A DNA stretch of 64,000 nucleotides from Frigoribacterium sp. Leaf415 (GTDB lineage: Bacteria > Actinomycetota > Actinomycetes > Actinomycetales > Microbacteriaceae), in the NCBI RefSeq assembly GCF_001424645.1, contig NZ_LMQR01000001.1:2104149-2168148 (forward strand). Direction: 5' to 3'. Below, piece by piece: positions 47,466-56,151 of this stretch. Position 1 is the first letter of the stretch, and every line of letters begins with the position of its first letter. A program made the translations under genes and the position numbers. The notes beneath the pieces are model-generated. The model saw nothing but the letters and a program-made list of their open reading frames with translations, searched no databases and was not told where the DNA came from.

Positions 47466-48566
47466 ATGGACAGCCCATCTGCAGAGTTGTCCCGGCGGGA
47501 GAACAACCTCGACGCGCTCCGAATCGTCGGTGCGCTCATGGTCATCATCGGCCACTCCTACCCGCTCACCGGTGCCGTGGCGACGATCCCGTACCTCTAC
47601 GGCACGCCGATCCACGTGCTCGGTGTGCACGTGTTCTTCGTCATCAGCGGGTATCTCATCACCAAGAGCTGGCTGCGTCGCCCCCACCTGGGCAGCTACC
47701 TCCTGGCCCGGTCGCTCCGCATCTTCCCGGCGCTCATCGTCGTCACGTTGGGAAGCATCCTGGTGTTCGGTCCGATCGCGACGTCGCTGTCGACGAGCGA
47801 GTACTTCGCCAGCCCGGGCACGTGGACCTTCCTCAACAACGCCATCCTCCGTCCGGCGTTCGTCCTGCCCGGCGTCTTCCAGGGCCTGCCCTACGGTGAC
47901 GTCGTCAACGGGTCGCTGTGGACGCTCCCGGTCGAGTTCAGTTGCTACCTCTTCGTCCCGATCCTGATGGCCGTGCCCGCGCGGTTCCGCCTCGTCACGG
48001 CCTCGGCCTTCGGCGTCGCGTGCGCCATCACCCTCTTCACGCTCGACGTTCCCGTCAAGGTCTACGGTTACTACCTCGGCGACGCCCTCGAGCCCTGGAT
48101 CTTCTTCGCGGGTGGCATGGTCTGCGCCATCGCGTTCACGAACCGGACCTTCCGACTCGACCTCGCCCTCGTGGCCGCTCTGGCCCTGCCGCTCCTCTTC
48201 ACCGCCGACGCCGAGATCGGGCGTGTGGCGACGTGGGTCCTGCTGCCGTACATCATCCTGGCCCTGGGCCTGACCTCCACCCCCGTGGTCCGTCGTGCGT
48301 CGCGCTACGGTGACTTCTCGTACGGGCTGTACATCTTCGCCTTCCCCGTCCAACAGGCATTCATCGCCGTGTTCGGCGTCCAGCCCCTGTCCGTCAACTT
48401 CGTCGCCGTGACGGCCGTCACCCTGCTGCTGGCCGTCGTGTCCTGGCACCTCGTCGAGAGCCCGTCGCTCGGCGCCAAGACCCGGTTCGAGAGGCGGCGG
48501 CCACCACGACCCGATCCCGAGCCGCAGACATCCGAGATCAGCGTCTCCAGCGAGATCAAGGCCTGA
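47466..48566 (+). CDS. acyltransferase-3 family membrane O-acyltransferase
   Basis: The 366-residue protein starts with the family motif NNLDALRIVGALMVIIGHSYPL (about residue 15) and continues GVHVFFVISGYLITKS and SLWTLPVEFSCYLF, with about ten membrane helices. Such enzymes O-acetylate or acylate cell-wall or capsule sugars. The catalytic His of IGHS and the RxxR-like LARSLRIFPAL are present. Together with the preceding divergent hydrolase it could form a small surface-modification cassette next to tRNA-Thr. Confidence 0.88.
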   Translation: MDSPSAELSRRENNLDALRIVGALMVIIGHSYPLTGAVATIPYLYGTPIHVLGVHVFFVISGYLITKSWLRRPHLGSYLLARSLRIFPALIVVTLGSILVFGPIATSLSTSEYFASPGTWTFLNNAILRPAFVLPGVFQGLPYGDVVNGSLWTLPVEFSCYLFVPILMAVPARFRLVTASAFGVACAITLFTLDVPVKVYGYYLGDALEPWIFFAGGMVCAIAFTNRTFRLDLALVAALALPLLFTADAEIGRVATWVLLPYIILALGLTSTPVVRRASRYGDFSYGLYIFAFPVQQAFIAVFGVQPLSVNFVAVTAVTLLLAVVSWHLVESPSLGAKTRFERRRPPRPDPEPQTSEISVSSEIKA

Positions 48567-48624
48567 GCGGCGCCCCCTCCCGAGACGCCGGCCAGACGAC
48601 CGGGCGACCCCGGACGGGTCCGAC

Positions 48625-49122
48625 TCAGCCGTCGAGGGCGACGAGCAGGTGACGCAGGCCGTCCGCGACGGCCGCGCGCGCCTCCTCGGGCAGGGCGGCG
48701 AGAATCGCCCGCTCGTCGGCGAGCTGCACCTCGAGCACGCGGTCGATCAGGCGACGCCCGGCGGCGGTCGGCGCGACGAAGTAGCCGCGGTGGTCGGCAG
48801 GGTTCGCCGTGCGGTCGACGAGGCCTGCCGCGAGCAGGCCCTTGACGCGTTTCGTGACGGCCGGCGGCGACAGGAGCGTCTCGTCGGCCAGTTGCGTCGG
48901 ACTCGTCGGTGCGTCGCGTCGGGTCAGGGCCGCGAGCAGGTCGAAGTCCGCCCGCCCCAGGCCGAACTCGGCGAGCAGATCGTCGCTGCGCCGCTGCACG
49001 ATGCGAGCGAGCCGGTTGACGCGGCCGATGACGGGGATGGCCGAGACGTCGAGGTCGGGCCGCAGCTCACGCCACCGGTCGTGGACGTCGTCCATCGCGT
49101 CGCGAGGCTCGGCGTCGGTCAT
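48625..49122 (-). CDS. MarR-family regulator
   Basis: The 165-residue protein has a MarR winged helix (LLAEFGLGRADFDLLAALTRRDAPTSPTQLADETLLSPPAVTKRVKGLLAAGLVDR, about residues 45-100). It is divergent from a FUSC transporter; a TTCAC-CC-GTGAA palindrome lies in the spacer (49170-49181), so it probably controls both genes in response to an aromatic compound. Confidence 0.87.
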   Translation of the reverse strand: MTDAEPRDAMDDVHDRWRELRPDLDVSAIPVIGRVNRLARIVQRRSDDLLAEFGLGRADFDLLAALTRRDAPTSPTQLADETLLSPPAVTKRVKGLLAAGLVDRTANPADHRGYFVAPTAAGRRLIDRVLEVQLADERAILAALPEEARAAVADGLRHLLVALDG

Positions 49123-49169
49123 GCCCTTGAGCCTACCGATGGTTCACGAGTAAAGTAGCCCTCAGATCA

Positions 49170-49181
49170 TTCACCCGTGAA
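49170..49181. promoter_or_regulatory. candidate MarR operator
   Basis: TTCACCCGTGAA is a perfect 12-bp palindrome between the divergent MarR and FUSC genes. A partial TTCACGAG copy is at 49143-49150. Confidence 0.55.
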
Positions 49182-49325
49182 GCAGTTCGACGACGAGCGC
49201 CCACGCCACGTCGACCAGAGGACCGCCCCATCACGACCACGACCCCCGCCCACCGCCTGCTGCCGCACCCGCGCGACCTGGTCCGCCTCGGCCCGCACGA
49301 CGGCGCCCACCGTCCGGCCGCCCGC

Positions 49326-50303
49326 GTGGCCGTCTCGGTGCTCGTACCCATGGTCGTCCTGGCCCTGATCGGGCACGTCGAGTGGGCGCCCTATGCGGTC
49401 TTCGGCGCCTTCGCCTCGGCGTTCGGCCGAGGGCTCCCCCGCCTCCAGCGGCTCGAGATGCAGCTCGAGGCCGGGCTCTCCCTCGTCGCCTGCGTGGTGC
49501 TGGGCACCGCGCTGGCCGCCTCGTCGGCCCCGGTCTGGGTGCTGGTCGTCACGATCGGTCTCGTCGCCGGCGTCACGTCAGCCGTCTCCGACCTGCGCCG
49601 CTGGAGCCCGCCCGGCCCGCTCTTCTTCGTCTTCGGCCTCGGCGTCTCGGCGTTCGTGCCCGCGACCGCGTCGACCGTCGCGGTGGCCGCGGTCGTCGCC
49701 CCGGCGAGCCTCGCGCTCGCCCTGCTCGCGTCGGTCGCGGGCGTGCTGCTGCCCGCCGGCCGCCGCGCACTCGCCACCGTCGACGGACGCCGATGGAGGC
49801 GCGACCCCCGCCCCCTGGACGGCCGACGGACGATCGTCCACGCCTCGGTCTGCCTGGTGGCCTCGATCGCCGCCGGGCTGATCAGCCTGGGTCTCGGCGT
49901 GCAGAGCCCGTACTGGGCGATGGTGTCGGCCGTGGTGCCCGTGGTGGGGACCGCGACGGCGGGCCAGCTCGTACGGGCCGGCCACCGCCTCCTCGGCACC
50001 CTCGTCGGGGTCGGCCTCGCCGCCCTGCTGCTGGCCTGGCAGCCCGGCGTCGCGGCCCTGATCGTCGCCTTCGGCGTGCTGCAGTTCGCGACCGAGCTGC
50101 TGATCGTCCGCAACTACGGGCTGGCGCTCGTGTTCATCACGCCCATGGCGCTCGGCATGCGCGCGCTCGGTGGTTCGCCCGTCGACGTGGGCGCCCTCGT
50201 GGCGGCCCGGACGGCCGACACCGCCATCGGGGTGGGCGTGGTGGTCGTCGTGCTGCTCGCCACGCACCGACTGCGTCGGCCCCGCCCCGAGGCGACCGCC
50301 TGA
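49326..50303 (+). CDS. FUSC-family membrane transporter
   Basis: The product is at least 325 residues with two membrane-helix bundles separated by a cytoplasmic segment (DGRRWRRDPRPLDG), as in FUSC/YccS/aromatic-acid efflux proteins. Motifs include HVEWAPYAVFGAFASAFG and QSPYWAMVSAVVPVVG. The first standard start in frame is the GTG at 49326, but no ribosome site precedes it. AGAGGA at 49215-49220 instead points to an in-frame ATC codon at 49230 that would add 32 residues of family-like N-terminus. It is likely repressed by the divergent MarR. Confidence 0.82.
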   Translation: MAVSVLVPMVVLALIGHVEWAPYAVFGAFASAFGRGLPRLQRLEMQLEAGLSLVACVVLGTALAASSAPVWVLVVTIGLVAGVTSAVSDLRRWSPPGPLFFVFGLGVSAFVPATASTVAVAAVVAPASLALALLASVAGVLLPAGRRALATVDGRRWRRDPRPLDGRRTIVHASVCLVASIAAGLISLGLGVQSPYWAMVSAVVPVVGTATAGQLVRAGHRLLGTLVGVGLAALLLAWQPGVAALIVAFGVLQFATELLIVRNYGLALVFITPMALGMRALGGSPVDVGALVAARTADTAIGVGVVVVVLLATHRLRRPRPEATA

Positions 50304-50335
50304 ACCGCCGACCGGGGCAGCCCCCGGCGATGCGG

Positions 50336-50581
50336 TCAGACCTGGCGCGCCCTAGCCCGACGGCCGTCCTTGCTCCACCAGACCAGGTCGGCGACACCCT
50401 GCGCGACCAGCAACACGGCCACGATCAGAATGATCACGGTCAGCGCCTGGACCGGCACCCCCGAGGCGATGTTGAGCACCTGCACGACGAGGCCGAACAG
50501 GCCGATCAGCACCTCGAACACGGCGGGCACCACGGCGCCCGTCTTCGTCAGGGTGAACCAGGGTCGCCGCAGGTCGCTCAT
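50336..50581 (-). CDS. small two-helix membrane protein, paralogue of the next gene
   Basis: The 81-residue protein has two helices and ends AQGVADLVWWSKDGRRARARQV. The segment VADLVWW-x2-D is also found in the divergent neighbour at 50646-50927. Family unknown. Confidence 0.72.
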   Translation of the reverse strand: MSDLRRPWFTLTKTGAVVPAVFEVLIGLFGLVVQVLNIASGVPVQALTVIILIVAVLLVAQGVADLVWWSKDGRRARARQV

Positions 50582-50645
50582 GCACCCGAGGGTACAAGGT
50601 GCGCGGGCTACGATCGCCGGGACCCCGATCCGCCGAGGAGGCACC

Positions 50646-50927
50646 GTGCGACGACGAGACGTCCACGTCGACCCCGACGTGCCGAACTGGCTGCTCACCA
50701 AGCGCGGAGGCATCGCCCTGCCCCTCGTCACGACGTTCTGCGCGCTCGTCGTGATCGCGAGCATCGTCGCGGCCCTGACGGTGGGCGGGGGCCACGTCAC
50801 CGTCGTCACCGTGATCGTCGTGGCCGCCGGTCTGGGTGCCGTCACCTGGGCCGTGGCCGACCTCGTCTGGTGGACGCGTGACGACCGGCGCCGCATCGTC
50901 CGACTGCCCCGCGACCCCGAGGCCTGA
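50646..50927 (+). CDS. small two-helix membrane protein, paralogue of the previous gene
   Basis: GAGGAGG precedes the GTG start. The 93-residue protein has two hydrophobic helices and the C-terminal VADLVWWTRDDRRR, matching the divergent paralogue. An N-terminal cytosolic VHVDPDVPNWLLTKRG segment is unique to it. Function unknown. Confidence 0.75.
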   Translation: MRRRDVHVDPDVPNWLLTKRGGIALPLVTTFCALVVIASIVAALTVGGGHVTVVTVIVVAAGLGAVTWAVADLVWWTRDDRRRIVRLPRDPEA

Positions 50928-51110
50928 CGCCGGAACCCCCGGTCACATGCCGTTCAGGGCATGGACGTGCCCCGTCAACCTGGCAACCACCCAGCGTCCG
51001 TCGCCGTAAACTGACGGATGCACCGAACCGGTGCCCACGACGTTCGGCTCCGCTCGCGACCCCGCGCGCGCGTGCAGCCCCACCCCGCCACAACTCGACA
51101 GGGAGTTCCG

Positions 51111-52133
51111 TTGAACGGAAACGCTACGACCCGGCACAGCAACGTCGCGTTGCTGTCGGTCACCAGCACCATGGCCGACCGGGTCACCACCTCCGAGAGC
51201 ATCGACGAGAAGCTCGGCCCCGTGCTCAAGCGCCTCAAGCTGCCCACGGGCCTGCTCCAGCGCGTCGCCGGCGTGTACGAGCGCCGCAACTGGAGCACCG
51301 AGCAGAGCTTCGACTCGGCGGCGATCGACGCGGGCAAGCGGGCGATGGCCGAGGCCGGCATCCGCCCCGACCAGGTCGGCCTGCTGATCAACACGTCGGT
51401 CACGCGTCCCCACCTCGAGCCCTCGGTCGCGGTCCGCCTGCACCACGGTCTCGGCCTGCCCTCGTCGGCGACGAACTTCGACATCGCCAACGCCTGCCTC
51501 GGCTTCGTCAACGGCATGACCCTCGCCGCCCAGCTGATCGACGCCGGCCAGATCGACTACGCCGTCATCATCGACGGCGAGGACGCGGACGACGTCCAGG
51601 TCAACACGATCGACCGTCTGCTCACCAAGGGCTACGGCCGCGACGACTTCATGAGCGAGTTCGCCAGCCTCACCCTCGGCTCGGGGGCCGCCGCCGCCGT
51701 GATCGGCCGTGCCGACCTGCACCCCGAGGGCCACCGCATCGTCGGCGGCGTCACCCGCGCCGCCACCGAGAACTACGACCTGTGCGTCGGCAGCGTCGAC
51801 GGCATGTTCACCGACGCCAAGGCCCTGCTCAAGCGCGGCATGGAACTCGTCGTCTCGGCCTGGAAAGAGGCCAAGCGCGACTGGAACTGGCAGCGCATGG
51901 ACCGCTACATCATGCATCAGGTCAGCGACGTGCACACCGGTGCCTTCGTCAAGGCCGCCGGCATCGACAAGAAGCTCGTCCCGCTGACCTACCCGACCCT
52001 CGGCAACGTCGGCCCGGCGTCGATCCCGATCACCCTGGTCGAAGAGAGCAAGACCCTCAGCAAGGGCGACCGCGTCCTGCTGATGGGCGTCGGCTCGGGC
52101 ATCAACACCGCGATGATGGAACTCGCCTGGTGA
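51111..52133 (+). CDS. oleA: OleA-type thiolase (beta-ketoacyl synthase III fold)
   Basis: The 340-residue protein condenses two acyl-CoAs head to head into a beta-keto acid, the first step of long-chain olefin synthesis. The active-site Cys129 lies in FDIANACLGFVNG. The TTG start follows AGGGAG. Two adjacent genes supply OleB/OleC and OleD activities, making the assignment stronger than a general FabH call. The next gene starts within its stop (GTGA). Confidence 0.9.
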   Translation: MNGNATTRHSNVALLSVTSTMADRVTTSESIDEKLGPVLKRLKLPTGLLQRVAGVYERRNWSTEQSFDSAAIDAGKRAMAEAGIRPDQVGLLINTSVTRPHLEPSVAVRLHHGLGLPSSATNFDIANACLGFVNGMTLAAQLIDAGQIDYAVIIDGEDADDVQVNTIDRLLTKGYGRDDFMSEFASLTLGSGAAAAVIGRADLHPEGHRIVGGVTRAATENYDLCVGSVDGMFTDAKALLKRGMELVVSAWKEAKRDWNWQRMDRYIMHQVSDVHTGAFVKAAGIDKKLVPLTYPTLGNVGPASIPITLVEESKTLSKGDRVLLMGVGSGINTAMMELAW

Positions 52134-54916
52134 GTCGGCTCCCGCGGTCCGCCTCCGCCACGGCGCCGGCGTCACGTCCCCCCGCGGGTCTCGACGGGCT
52201 CGACCCGTCGTGGTCGCGTCTCGTCGACGTGCCGTACGGGCTCGGCGCACACCGCGCCTCCCGCACCTGGCACGTCCTCGACAACGCCGAGGCGCTGGCC
52301 GCCGTCGGTGCCGAGCCGGTCGGCACCGTCCTCTGCGTGCACGGCAACCCGACCTGGTCCTACCTCTGGCGCCGCCTCGTCGCCCGGACGGTCGAGACGG
52401 CCGCCGCCGGGGGGCCCGCCTGGCGCGTCGTCGCGGTCGACCAGCTCGACATGGGGTTCTCCGAGCGCACGGGCTCGCCGCAGACGCTGGCCCGCCGCGT
52501 CGCCGACCTGGGCGACCTGACCGATGCCCTCGAGGTCACCGGGCCCGTCGTCACCCTCGGCCACGACTGGGGCGGCGTCGTCTCGATGGGCTGGGCCGTC
52601 GACCACCCCGACCAGCTCGCCGGGCTCATGCTGCTCAACACCGCGATCCACCAGCCCGAGGGCGAGAAGATCCCGGCTCCCCTGCGCCTCACCCTGGCCC
52701 GCGGCGTGCTGGGCCGGGCGACGGTCGGCACGACCGGCTTCCTCGACGTGACCCTGGGTCTCGCCCACCCGCCGCTGTCGCCCGAGGTGAAGGCCGGCTT
52801 CCGGGCTCCGTACCGCCAGGCCGACCGCCGCGGCGGCATCGGTGGCTTCGTGGCCGACATCCCGGTCGACGACGAGCACGTCAGCAGTCCCGAGCTCGAC
52901 CGCATCGCCGAGGGCCTGCGCGAACTCACCGTGCCGGCCCTGATGCTCTGGGGCCCGCGCGACCCGATCTTCTCCGACCGGTACCTCGACGACCTGGTCG
53001 ACCGCCTGCCGCACGCCGACGTGCACCGCTTCGAGGGTGCCGGCCACCTCGTCGCCGAGGACGTCGACTACGCCGGGGCCGTGCTCACCTGGCTGGGCGA
53101 CCGGCTGCCCGACGGCGCGGCCGCGGTCGACGCCCCGGCCGGAGCCGCCGCTGTCGCGGCCGCCGCCGTCGGAACCGCAGCCGTCGCAGCCGAGGAGGCG
53201 CGGGTCGCCTCCCCGCAGGACCGCCCGCTCTGGTCGTACCTCGACTCCCTGGCCGACAGCCCGGCCACCGCGCTCGTCGAGATGGCCCCCGCGGGTGCCG
53301 ACGGCCCCCGCTCGGTGAGCTGGAGCCTGCTCGCCCGCCGCGTCCACGAGATCGCCCTCGGCCTCCGCGCGCACGGCGTGCGGCCCGGCGACCGCGTCTC
53401 GCTGCTCGTGCAGCCCGGTGCCGACCTGACCGCCGTGCTCTACGCCTGCGTCCGCCTCGGCGCCGTCGTCGTCGTGGCCGACGCCGGTCTCGGCGTGCGC
53501 GGCCTGACCCGCGCCGTCCGGGGCGCCTGGCCCGACCACGTGATCGGCCAGCTCCCCGGGCTCACGGCGGCGACCGCCCTCGGCTGGCCGGGCCGCAAGA
53601 TCTCGACGACGACGTTGTCGCCCGTCGCCGCTCGGATGCTCGGCGTCGAGGCGTCGCTGCCCGAGATCGCCGCCCTCGGCCGCCGCGCCCGCAGCGCCCT
53701 CGCCGAGCTGCCCGACGCCCCCACGGCCGACGCCGAGGCCGCGATCCTGTTCACCTCGGGCTCGACCGGCCCCGCGAAGGGCGTCGTCTACCGGCACGGC
53801 CAGCTGACCGCCCTGCGCGACGCCCTGGCCGCGCAGTACGGCGTCGGTCCGGGCACCGGCCTGGTGGCCGGCTTCGCCCCGTTCGCCCTGCTCGGCCCCG
53901 CCCTCGGGGCGACGAGCGTCACGCCCGACATGGACGTCACGAAGCCGCGCACCCTGACCGCCCGGGCGGTCGCGGCCGCGACGGCGGCCGTCGACGCCAC
54001 CGTGGTGTTCCTCTCCCCCGCCGCGCTCACCAACGTCGTCGCGACGTCGGACGAGCTCGACGCCACCGACCACCGCGCCCTGGCCGGCGTCGAGACGTTC
54101 CTGTCGGCGGGTGCGCCCGTCTCCGAGACGTTGCTGGCCGCGGCCGGCGACCTCATGGCGAACGCGACGCCCCACACGCCCTACGGCATGACCGAGGGCC
54201 TGCTGATGACCGACGTCACGCTCGAGGGCGTGCGCTCCGCGACGGCCGACCGCGAGGCCGCCGTCGCCGCGGGCGCGCCCGACGCCGGTGGTGTCTGCGT
54301 CGGGCTGCCCGGCGCGACCACGACGGTGCGGATCGCTCTGCTCGACGACGCGGGCCGCGCCTCCTCGGCCTTCACCGACGACGCCGGCGTGACCGGCGAG
54401 ATCGTCGTCTCGGCGCCCCACGTCGAGGACCACTACGACCGTCTCTGGCTGACGCACCGCCTCAGCCGCCTGGGCTCCACCGCCGAGACCCGCTGGCACC
54501 GCACCGGCGACGTCGGGCACCTCGACGCGCAGGGTCGGCTCTGGGTCGAGGGCCGCCTGCCCCACGTGATCACGACGGCGACTGGCGTGCTGACGCCGGT
54601 GGCGTCCGAACAGGCCGTGGAGGCGCGGGCCGGCATCGCCCGCGCCGCCGTCGTGGGCGTCGGCCCGGCCGGCACGCAACAGGTCGTCGTCGTGGCCGAG
54701 ACCGTCCCCCCGGCTCGTCGCCCGGGGCTGGCGTCCGCGGCCCTGGCGGCCTCGGTGCGCTCGGCCGTCGGGTCGGCGTCGGGTCGGCCCGTGGCCGCGG
54801 TGCTCGTCGTGCCACGGCTGCCGACCGACGTGCGACACAACAGCAAGATCGACCGCACCGGCCTCGCCGCGTGGGCGACGTCGGTGCTGTCCGGCGGTCG
54901 GATGCGCCGCCCGTGA
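52130..54916 (+). CDS. oleBC: OleB-OleC fusion (alpha/beta hydrolase and AMP-dependent ligase)
   Basis: The 928-residue protein fuses two activities. Residues 1-325 form a haloalkane-dehalogenase-like hydrolase with nucleophile Asp146 in LGHDWGGVVSMGWA (OleB, beta-lactone decarboxylase). Residues 325-365 are an Ala/Pro/Val-rich linker containing the EEARV motif. Residues 365-928 are an adenylate-forming domain with FTSGSTGPAKGVVYRHGQ and PYGMTEG (OleC, beta-lactone synthetase). The fused oleBC form is known from Micrococcus and relatives. The stop lies in a GTGA whose GTG begins a decayed copy of the oleD start. Confidence 0.92.
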   Translation: MSRLPRSASATAPASRPPAGLDGLDPSWSRLVDVPYGLGAHRASRTWHVLDNAEALAAVGAEPVGTVLCVHGNPTWSYLWRRLVARTVETAAAGGPAWRVVAVDQLDMGFSERTGSPQTLARRVADLGDLTDALEVTGPVVTLGHDWGGVVSMGWAVDHPDQLAGLMLLNTAIHQPEGEKIPAPLRLTLARGVLGRATVGTTGFLDVTLGLAHPPLSPEVKAGFRAPYRQADRRGGIGGFVADIPVDDEHVSSPELDRIAEGLRELTVPALMLWGPRDPIFSDRYLDDLVDRLPHADVHRFEGAGHLVAEDVDYAGAVLTWLGDRLPDGAAAVDAPAGAAAVAAAAVGTAAVAAEEARVASPQDRPLWSYLDSLADSPATALVEMAPAGADGPRSVSWSLLARRVHEIALGLRAHGVRPGDRVSLLVQPGADLTAVLYACVRLGAVVVVADAGLGVRGLTRAVRGAWPDHVIGQLPGLTAATALGWPGRKISTTTLSPVAARMLGVEASLPEIAALGRRARSALAELPDAPTADAEAAILFTSGSTGPAKGVVYRHGQLTALRDALAAQYGVGPGTGLVAGFAPFALLGPALGATSVTPDMDVTKPRTLTARAVAAATAAVDATVVFLSPAALTNVVATSDELDATDHRALAGVETFLSAGAPVSETLLAAAGDLMANATPHTPYGMTEGLLMTDVTLEGVRSATADREAAVAAGAPDAGGVCVGLPGATTTVRIALLDDAGRASSAFTDDAGVTGEIVVSAPHVEDHYDRLWLTHRLSRLGSTAETRWHRTGDVGHLDAQGRLWVEGRLPHVITTATGVLTPVASEQAVEARAGIARAAVVGVGPAGTQQVVVVAETVPPARRPGLASAALAASVRSAVGSASGRPVAAVLVVPRLPTDVRHNSKIDRTGLAAWATSVLSGGRMRRP

Positions 54917-55040
54917 GGGTGCTGGTCGGTGGCGCTGCCCGAACCCGGGCGGGTTCGTCCGACACGGACGCACACGGACGCCCGTCTTCGGCGAACACGC
55001 CCGTCTGCCGACGCGGGGTGCGCCCGTGAGGGTGCTGGTC
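54908..55040. repeat. 20-bp direct duplication flanking a palindrome at the oleBC/oleD junction
   Basis: CGCCCGTGAGGGTGCTGGTC occurs at 54908-54927 and again at 55021-55040, spaced 113 bp. The first copy contains the oleBC stop and a GTG that reads VRVLVGGAA, echoing the oleD start VRVLVTGAS. The frame then runs to a stop at 55027-55029, overlapping the real oleD start. It looks like insertion of the 54946-55003 palindrome with duplication of the junction. Confidence 0.8.
54946..55003. repeat. 58-bp intergenic palindrome, family D, copy 2
   Basis: CGGGCGGGTTCG and CGAACACGCCCG are 12-bp inverted ends (one mismatch) around 34 bp. Length and the inner CGACACGG at the same offset match 5084-5141. 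Confidence 0.8.
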
Positions 55041-56009
55041 ACCGGCGCGAGCGGCCTGCTCGGCGGCGCCGTCGCCCGAGCGGTCGCCGACGCCGGGCAC
55101 GAGGTCACCACCTTCCAGCGCCGGCCCTCGGGCGTGCCCGGCGCTCGCGACGTGCTCGGGTCGATGACGAACCCGCGGGCCGTCGCCGCCGCCGTCCGCG
55201 ACCAGGACGCCGTCGTCCACCTCGCCGCGAAGGTGTCGCTCACGGGTGACGCCGCCGAGTTCGAGGCCGTCAACGTCGGGGGCACGCGCTCCCTCGTCGA
55301 GGCGATGCGCGCCTCCTCGGTGTCGCGGCTGGTCTTCGTCTCGTCGCCGTCCGTGGCGCACGCGGGATCGTCGATCGTCGGTGACGACGCGCTGCCCGCC
55401 TCGCCCGGGCACGCTCGCGGCGACTACGCCCGCACCAAGGCCGCGGCCGAGCGCGTCGCCCTCGGGGCGTCCGACGCCGACCTGCGCGTCGTGGCCGTCC
55501 GCCCCCACCTCGTCTGGGGCCCGGGCGACACCCAACTCGTCGAGCGCATCGTCGACCGTGCCCGCTCCGGACGCCTGCCGCTGCTCGACCACGGCGCCGC
55601 CCTGATCGACTCCACCTACGTGGACAACGCGGCGACCGGCATCGCCGCCGCCCTCGAGCGCGTGGACGAGGTCAGCGGCGAGTCGTACGTGATCACCAAC
55701 GGCGAGCCCCGCACCGTCGCCGACCTGATGGCCGGGATCTGCGCGGCCGCCGGGGTGCCCGCCCCTCGGCTGCGGGTGCCGGCCGGGGTTGCCCGCGCCG
55801 CGGGGTCGCTGGTCGAGCGCGTCTGGACCGTGCGACCGGGTACCGACGAACCACCCATGACGAGGTTCCTCGCCGAGCAGCTGTCCACCGCGCACTGGTT
55901 CGACCAGCGGCGCACGCAGCACGACCTCCGGTGGACGCCCGCGGTGAGCGTCGACGAGGGCCTGCGCCGGCTCGCCGCCTGGTACGCCTCCGGGCAGCCC
56001 GCCGTCTGA
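55026..56009 (+). CDS. oleD: OleD-type NAD(P)-dependent beta-keto acid reductase
   Basis: The 327-residue short-chain dehydrogenase has the Rossmann motif VTGASGLLGGAVARA at the N-terminus and the catalytic Y-x3-K in GDYARTKAAAERVAL (about residue 140). It reduces the OleA product before beta-lactone formation. It completes the oleA-oleBC-oleD set. The GTG start overlaps the stop of the preceding mini-frame. Confidence 0.9.
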   Translation: MRVLVTGASGLLGGAVARAVADAGHEVTTFQRRPSGVPGARDVLGSMTNPRAVAAAVRDQDAVVHLAAKVSLTGDAAEFEAVNVGGTRSLVEAMRASSVSRLVFVSSPSVAHAGSSIVGDDALPASPGHARGDYARTKAAAERVALGASDADLRVVAVRPHLVWGPGDTQLVERIVDRARSGRLPLLDHGAALIDSTYVDNAATGIAAALERVDEVSGESYVITNGEPRTVADLMAGICAAAGVPAPRLRVPAGVARAAGSLVERVWTVRPGTDEPPMTRFLAEQLSTAHWFDQRRTQHDLRWTPAVSVDEGLRRLAAWYASGQPAV

Positions 56010-56027
56010 GACTCACCCCGCGCCCCG

Positions 56028-56085
56028 CGAGATGTCACGACATGCCGCTCACCTCCGAAGGTGAGCGGCATGTCGTGACCTCTCG
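56028..56085. repeat. 58-bp intergenic palindrome, family A, copy 3
   Basis: It has the same 58-bp length and arms (CGAGATGTCACGACATGCCG, complement with one mismatch) as copies at 6653 and 13211, here with a shorter effective loop. It lies between the convergent oleD and putA. Confidence 0.9.
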
Positions 56086-56151
56086 ATGGCTTAACCCGGC
56101 CCGGACCACGCACGAGTCGGCGGGTTCGGACGTCCGCATGCGCCGGCAGGG

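Noticed and set aside
52172..55285. A 1037-codon minus-strand frame across the ole genes
   Set aside because: Low-complexity composition and no domain; it mirrors oleA-oleBC-oleD codon bias.
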